From Artemia franciscana (taxonomy: Eukaryota; Arthropoda; Branchiopoda; Anostraca; Artemiidae): DNA of 64,000 nucleotides. Made by a program: the position numbers and the translations under genes. The notes under the pieces were generated by a model. It was not told the DNA's origin, made no database searches, and saw only the letters and a list, made by a program, of their open reading frames with translations. The DNA lies in the NCBI RefSeq assembly GCF_032884065.1, contig NC_088867.1, positions 1 through 64,000 on the forward strand, read 5' to 3'. Shown in pieces: positions 59,280 through 64,000 of the stretch (within the stretch, counting starts at the first letter, position 1; each line of letters starts with the position of its first letter).

Positions 59280-59680
59280 CATTCCCTGTCCCGGTGTCCC
59301 GGTCGTCATTTACATCCCCCTGTTTCCCCCGGTGTCCCCGTTGTAGTTGTGTCCCTGTGTCCCGGTCGTCATTTATATTCCCTGTGTCCCGGTCGGCATT
59401 TGTATCCCGGTGTCCCGGTCTGTATATACATTCGTTTTTTAGTTTTGTTTTTCTCCTTTATTTTTTTCCTTTTTTTGTCTTTTTTAGCTTATTTAGATTT
59501 TTAGATTTTTTAGTTTTTTTATTAGTTTTTAGTTTTTTTTTCTTTTTAGTTTTTTTGCCCCGGTCGTCATTTATATCCCCCTGTTTCCCCCGGTGTCCCC
59601 GTTGTAGTTGTGTCCCTGTGTCCCGGTCGTCATTTATATTCCCTGTGTCCCGGTCGTCATTTGTATCCCGGTGTACCGGT
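59280..59680. repeat. Minisatellite, complement of the GACGACCGGGACACAGGG array
   Basis: Two long units (59280-59560 and 59560-59820), each with CCCGGTCGTCATTTATAT-type repeats followed by the same T-rich block. The 188-codon open frame across it (repeated Pro/Cys/Ser then Phe-rich) is a by-product of a unit length divisible by three. Confidence 0.85.
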
Positions 59681-59819
59681 CTGTATATACATTCGTTTTT
59701 TAGTTTTGTTTTTCTCCTTTATTTTTTTCCTTTTTTTTTCTTTTTTAGTTTATTTAGATTTTTAGATTTTTTAGTTTTTTTATTAGTTTTTAGTTTTTTT
59801 TTCTTTTTAGTTTTTTTGT

Positions 59820-60400
59820 AGTTTTTACCTTCTTTTTAGTTTTGTTAATTTTTTTTTTTACTTATGTCCTGGTCGTCATTTATACTCCCTGTGTCCCGGT
59901 GCTTTGTTGATTGCTAATCGAACATTCCTTTTGTCCTGGTCGCTTTCTCTTTGAGTGTCGTCATTTATTTTTTTCTTTTTATAGTTTTTGCCTTTTTTTA
60001 GTTTTTTCAGTTTTTTTTTTAGTTTTTTATTGGTTTTTACCTTTATTTTAGCTTATTTTTCAGTTTTTTCCTTTTTTTTAGTTTTTTTTTAGTTTTTAGT
60101 TTTTTTAGTTTTTTACCTTTTTTTAGTTTTTTTAGTTTTTTTAGTTTTTTAGCTTTTTTATTTTTTTTATTAGTTTTTAGTTTTTTTTGTAGTTTTTGCC
60201 TTTTTTTTAGTTTTTTTAGTTTTTTAGCTTTTTTATTAGTTTTTAGTTTTTTTTGTAGTTTTTGCCTTTTTTTAGTTTTTTTAGTTTTTTAGCTTTTTTA
60301 TTTTTTTTATTAGTTTTTAGTTTTTTTTGTAGTTTTTGCCTTTTTTTTGTTTTTTCAGTTTTGACGTAGTTTTTGCCTTTTTTTTGTTTTTTCAGTTTTG
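59820..60400. repeat. T-rich low-complexity tract (TTTTTTAGTTTTT)
   Basis: Irregular repetition of AGTTTTTT, GTAGTTTTTGCC and TTATTAGTTTTTAG, without coding potential. Equivalent tracts fill 60600-61255 and 62520-62945. Confidence 0.85.
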
Positions 60401-60485
60401 ACGTCACCTGATCCAGTTTTTTCAGGTGACGTCACCTGATCCACGATCCACAGATCCACAGACAACTTATTTTTATATATATAGA

Positions 60486-61325
60486 TAGTTTTTTTTTTTA
60501 CTTATGTCCTGGTCGTCATTTATACTCCCTGTGTCCCGGTGCTTTGTTGATTGCTAATCGAACATTCCTTTTGTCCTGGTCGCTTTCTCTTTGAGTTTCT
60601 TCATTTATTTTTTTCTTTTTTAGTTCTTTTAGTTTTTACCTTTTTTAGTTTTTTTTAGTTTTTTAGATGAAAATTTTTTTTAGTTTTTTCCTTTTTTTCT
60701 TTTTAGTTTTTTATTGGTTTTTACCTTTATTTTAGCTTATTTTTCAGTTTTTTCCTTTTTTTTAGTTTTTTTTTTATTTTTTATTTTTTTTTAGTTTTTT
60801 ACCTTTTTTTTAGTTTTTTTAGTTTTTTTAGTTTTTTAGCTTTTTTACTTTTTTTATTAGTTTTTAGTTTTTTTTTTGTAGTTTTTGCCTTTTTTTAGTT
60901 TTTTCAGTTTTTTTTTAGTTTTTTATTGGTTTTTACCTTTAATTTAGCTTATTTTTCAGTTTTTTCCTTTTTTTTTAGTTTTTTTTTAGTTTTTAGTTTT
61001 TTTAGTTTTTTACCTTTTTTTAGTTTTTTTTAGTTTTTTTAGTTTTTTAGCTTTTTTATTTTTTTTATTAGTTTTTAGTTTTTTTTGTAGTTTTTGCCTT
61101 TTTTTTAGTTTTTTTAGTTTTTTAGCTTTTTTATTAGTTTTTAGTTTTTTTTTGTAGTTTTTGCCTTTTTTTAGTTTTTTTAGTTTTTTAGCTTTTTTAT
61201 TTTTTTTTATTAGTTTTTAGTTTTTTTGTAGTTTTTGCCTTTTTTTAGTTTTTTCAGTTTTGACGTCACCTGATCCAGTTTTTTCAGGTGACGTCACCTG
61301 ATCCATCCACAGACAGACAGACAAC

Positions 61326-61341
<16 letters not shown>
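60486..61341 (-). mobile_element. Truncated Helitron, 5' half only (inverted)
   Basis: It repeats 59848-60480 with changes: CTTATGTCCTGGTCGTCATT, the T-rich tract, then the GACGTCACCTGATCC pair and the CAGACAACTTATTTTTATAT end at about 61322-61341. The 3' half with minisatellite and hairpins is missing. It is placed head-to-tail with Helitron 5 and is followed by an AT run. Confidence 0.7.

Positions 61342-61392
<51 letters not shown>
61335..61392. repeat. (AT)n microsatellite between two inverted Helitrons
   Basis: TA run joining the 5' end of the truncated unit to the CTAG 3' end of the next inverted Helitron at 61393. Confidence 0.93.
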
Positions 61393-61393
<1 letters not shown>

Positions 61394-63043
61394 TAGCTGT
61401 TGGGGTGGCGCTTCGCGCCACCCCAACACCTAGTTGGTGGGGGCGCTTCGCGCCCCCCCCAAGCCCCCCCGCGCGCGTAAGTCGTTACGCGCCATAATAG
61501 TTACGCGCCATTGTAGTTGTGTCCCTATGTCCCACCTGTGAATATAGATAGATATATATATATGGTTTTAACTACGTAAAACTTGCGAATATACAACATT
61601 CTTTGCTGTCCCATTGTCTTTGCATATAAATAGATTGTCAGGTTTACCGACTCTTGAACATGCAACATATAATGGTCCATGGGAAAACAATCTGTATTCA
61701 GATCTATACCTCATGATTCTAATGATTGCCCTTGAGCTTTGTTGATGGTGATTGCTAATCGACCATTCCCTGTCCCGGTGTCCCGGTCGTCATTTACATC
61801 TCCCTGTTTCCCCCGGTGTCCCCGTTGTAGTTGTGTCCCTGTGTCCCGGTCGTCATTTATATTCCCTGTGTCCCGGGTCCCGGTCGTCATTTGTATCCCG
61901 GTGTCCCGGTCTGTATATACATTCGTTTTTTAGTTTTGTTTTTCTCCTTTACTTTTTTCCTTTTTTTTTCTTTTTTAGCTTATTTAGATTTTTAGATTTT
62001 TTAGTTTTTTTATTAGTTTTTAGTTTTTTTTTCTTTTTAGTTTTTTTGTCCCGGTCGTCATTTATATCCCCCTGTTTCCCCCGGTGTCCCCGTTGTAGTT
62101 GTGTCCCTGTGTCCCGGTCGTCATTTATATTCCCTGTGTCCCGGTCGTCATTTGTATCCCGGTGTACCGGAGTTGTGTCCCTGTGTCCCGGTCGTCATTT
62201 ATATTCCCTGTGTCCCGGGTCCCGGTCGTCATTTGTATCCCGGTGTCCCGGTCTGTATATACATTCGTTTTTTAGTTTTGTTTTTCTCCTTTATTTTTTT
62301 CCTTTTTTTTTCTTTTTTAGCTTATTTAGATTTTTAGATTTTTTAGTTTTTTTATTAGTTTTTAGTTTTTTTTTCTTTTTAGTTTTTTTGTCCCGGTCGT
62401 CATTTATATCCCCCTGTTTCCCCCGGGTCGTCATTTATACTCCCTGTGTCCCGGTGCTTTGTTGATTGCTAATCGAACATTCCTTTTGTCCTGGTCGCTT
62501 TCTCTTTGAGTGTCGTCATTTATTTTTTTCTTTTTTAGTTCTTTTAGTTTTTACCTTTTTTAGTTTTTTTTAGTTTTTAGTTTTTTTAGTTTTTTACCTT
62601 TTTTTAGTTTTTTTAGTTTTTTTTAGTTTTTTAGCTTTTTTATTTTTTTTATTAGTTTTTAGTTTTTTTGTAGTTTTTGCCTTTTTTTAGTTTTTTTAGT
62701 TTTTTAGCTTTTTTATTAGTTTTTAGTTTTTTTTGTAGTTTTTGCCTTTTTTTAGTTTTTTTAGTTTTTTAGCTTTTTTATTTTTTTTATTAGTTTTTAG
62801 TTTTTTTTGTAGTTTTTGCCTTTTTTTTCTCTTTGAGTGTCGTCATTTATTAGTTTTTTCCTTTTTTTTTTTAGTTTTTTATTGGTTTTTATTTTTTTAT
62901 TAGTTTTTAGTTTTTTTTGTAGTTTTTGCCTTTTTTTAGTTTTTTCAGTTTTGACGTCACCTGATCCAGTTTTTTCAGGTGACGTCACCTGACACATCCA
63001 TCCATCCATCCATCCACAGACAACTTATTTTTATATATATAGA
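61393..63043 (-). mobile_element. Non-autonomous Helitron 6 (inverted)
   Basis: CTAG at 61393-61396 with the double hairpin (61393-61462); 5' TC end at 63043. Same plan and nearly the same length as Helitron 5 (1651 versus 1665 bp), including the helicase remnant (61565-61755), minisatellite (61760-62440) and T-rich tract. A (CATC)n run (62996-63014) lies just inside the 5' end. Its minisatellite block is rearranged relative to Helitron 5, with an extra partial unit near 62170. Confidence 0.82.
61760..62440. repeat. Minisatellite in Helitron 6
   Basis: CCCGGTCGTCATTTATATCC-type units interleaved with two copies of the T-rich block. The 237-codon open frame (61752-62465) lies entirely in this array and is not a gene. 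Confidence 0.85.
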
Positions 63044-63148
63044 TATATATAAATAAGTTGTCTGTGTGTCTGTCGAGTGACGTCACTGTCTGCATATGAC
63101 GTCTGAATTATTTCATCACATACCAATTCAAAAACGAATGTATTCAAG

Positions 63149-63242
63149 CCAAAGTAGCTCAGTTATATAACTACCTGTGTTGGCGCAGTGGGTTTGACCT
63201 TAGCGTGCTAATACGGGACCCAGAGATCAAACAATGCTGCAG
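63149..63242 (+). repeat. Two tRNA-like modules
   Basis: AGCCAAAGTAGCTCAGTTAT (partial tRNA start) runs into TTGGCGCAGTGGGTTTGACC and CCTTAGCGTGCTAATACGGG, with a weak B-box-like AGAGATCAAAC. It matches 47052-47149 with few changes. Confidence 0.55.
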
Positions 63243-63308
63243 GAATGCACTACAAGGCCGACGTAGGGACCTTAGTAGTCAAGAAGCGTCGTTAATCCGA
63301 TACAAATA

Positions 63309-63382
63309 CAGTAGCTCAGTTGGTAAATCGCTCTGTTCAAGGCTCTAGGTCCGAGAGGTTCCAGGTTCGAACCTTGGCTTTA
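63309..63382 (+). repeat. tRNA-like unit with A and B boxes
   Basis: TAGCTCAGTTGG (A box) and GGTTCGAACC (B box) lie about 45 bp apart, ending CCTTGGCTT. A tRNA-like T arm is present; the 5' acceptor strand (ACAGTAG) does not pair with CTTGGCTT, so this is a tRNA relic or SINE head. Confidence 0.6.
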
Positions 63383-63399
63383 GCATTAATACAAAAGAA

Positions 63400-63720
63400 G
63401 AAAATAAACTAAAAAAGATAAAAACTACAAAAAACTAAAAAGAAAATACTAAAAAAAAACCAAAAAAGCTAAAAAACTAAAAAACTAAAAAAAAGGATAA
63501 AAAACTAAAAAAGTAATAAAAACTAAAACAAAAATAAAAAAGGTAAAAACTGCAAAAAAATTAAAAAGAAAAAAACTAAAAACTAATAAAAAACTAAATA
63601 AAAACTAAAGAAAAACTAAAAACTGAAAAAGAAAAAAAAGAAAAAAAGGAAAAAAACTGACAAAGGAGAAAAAGAAAACTAAAAAAGTAAAAATAAAAAT
63701 AAAAAAAAAACGAAAAAGGT
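63400..63720. repeat. A-rich low-complexity tract
   Basis: Irregular ACTAAAAA / AAAAAGGAAAAA repeats, as at 56260-56476. No gene. Confidence 0.8.
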
Positions 63721-63730
63721 ATATGTATTC

Positions 63731-63810
63731 AAGCTGAAGTAGCTGAGTTGGTAAAGCGTTATGTTCCAGGTTCTAGGTCCGAGAGGTTCCAGGTTCGAAC
63801 CTTGGCTTTA
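63731..63810 (+). repeat. tRNA-like unit with near-complete cloverleaf parts
   Basis: AAGCTGAAGTAGCTGAGTTG to GGTTCGAACCTTGGCTTTA. The A box is TAGCTGAGTTGG and the B box GGTTCGAACC. The 3' TTGGCTT would pair perfectly with AAGCCAA; the 5' strand here is AAGCTGA, so one or two pairs are weak. The long middle (about 33 nt between D and T arms) suggests a long variable arm or a degenerate anticodon arm. A-rich sequence follows, as in tRNA-derived SINEs. The amino acid identity cannot be assigned. Confidence 0.55.
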
Positions 63811-63847
63811 AAAAAACAAAAAAATAAAAAAAAAATAAAAAAAACTA

Positions 63848-64000
63848 AACAAGAGCTAAGAACTCATATGGCACTTGTGACGAGGGGAGAAGAGCTAAGA
63901 GCCAAGAGATCATATGGTATGAGCTCTAACAAAATTCAATGAATCAATAGATTGATTTAAAAAGGAAAATAAGAGGCTCAATGCCGGTCAAGATTTAAAA
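63848..64000 (+). mobile_element. Head of another poly-C tandem-repeat element
   Basis: AACAAGAGCTAAGAACTCAT, then GAAGAGCTAAGAGCCAAGAG and GAGCTCTAACAAAATTCAAT match the element heads at 6587 and 18968. The final bases AATGCCGGTCAAGATTTAAA match the monomer start. The element is cut by the window edge. The small open frame beginning at 63748 is not a gene. Confidence 0.75.

Larger units (their letters stand above)
63044..63400 (+). mobile_element. Start of a Helitron with tRNA-like modules
   Basis: Head-to-head with Helitron 6, ATATATATAAATAAGTTGTC (~63046) leads into TGTGTGTCTGTCGAGTGACG as in Helitron 2 (46962). The tRNA-like modules follow in the same order. No Helitron 3' end is found before the window end, so the extent is unknown. 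Confidence 0.6.

Noticed and set aside
59255-59821. 188-codon plus-strand open frame
   Set aside because: Lies wholly in the minisatellite and T-rich tract; the protein is repeated Pro/Cys/Ser and Phe runs with no gene-like features.
61752-62465. 237-codon plus-strand open frame
   Set aside because: Same minisatellite artefact as at 59255, on the strand opposite to the Helitron genes.
63309-63810. Functional tRNA genes
   Set aside because: A and B boxes are present but acceptor pairing and the anticodon region are poor, and the units sit in mobile-element sequence with A-rich tails.

Overview
The window is eukaryotic, AT-rich and built almost entirely of transposable elements and their relics. 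There is no operon structure, and no intact host gene is obvious. The element mix (Helitrons with PIF1-type helicases, RTE-like and CR1/Jockey-like LINEs, a Penelope-like fragment, tRNA-derived modules, foldback elements, poly-C-rich repeats) fits an arthropod. The recurring foldback and poly-C repeats remind me of branchiopod crustaceans such as Artemia, but that attribution is from memory and unproven.

Layout. 1-3.8 kb: a degenerate minus-strand transposon gene with a YqaJ-like PD-(D/E)XK nuclease; its nuclease part is repeated in inverted orientation at 3.05-3.81 kb. 5.2-29.9 kb: a direct tandem duplication of about 12.4 kb (copy A 5177-17555, copy B 17568-29925). Each copy holds a poly-C-rich tandem-repeat element, several members of a foldback family, a retroposon 3' end with an (ATT)n tail, and an unrecognised minus-strand coding frame with one amber codon. 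Each copy ends inside a LINE reverse-transcriptase fragment; the LINE continues only after copy B. 30.5-35.5 kb: an AT microsatellite, foldback pieces, a 631-bp palindromic MITE and an inverted copy of the poly-C element. 35.6-37.7 kb: two minus-strand ankyrin-repeat frames; the second is broken by a stop codon and abuts a LINE tail. 37.7-43.7 kb: three LINE relics (CR1/Jockey-like minus, RTE-like minus, RTE-like plus).

43.7-63.4 kb: a cluster of nested and abutting Helitrons. It includes one autonomous-length RepHel relic, helicase-only derivatives, non-autonomous derivatives with minisatellites, and one carrying tRNA-like modules and a Penelope-like RT fragment. Several 5' TC ends and 3' hairpin-CTAG ends are directly visible, usually next to (AT)n tracts. 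The 3' end has two successive hairpin-CTAG modules. 63.4-64 kb: A-rich sequence, a tRNA-like unit and the start of another poly-C-family element cut by the window edge.

Functionally the window records transposition, internal deletion, inverted duplication and capture. Most coding frames carry stops, frameshifts or lost catalytic residues. The most open frames are the 294-codon ankyrin protein, a 293-codon helicase C-terminal frame, and the unknown duplicated frame.
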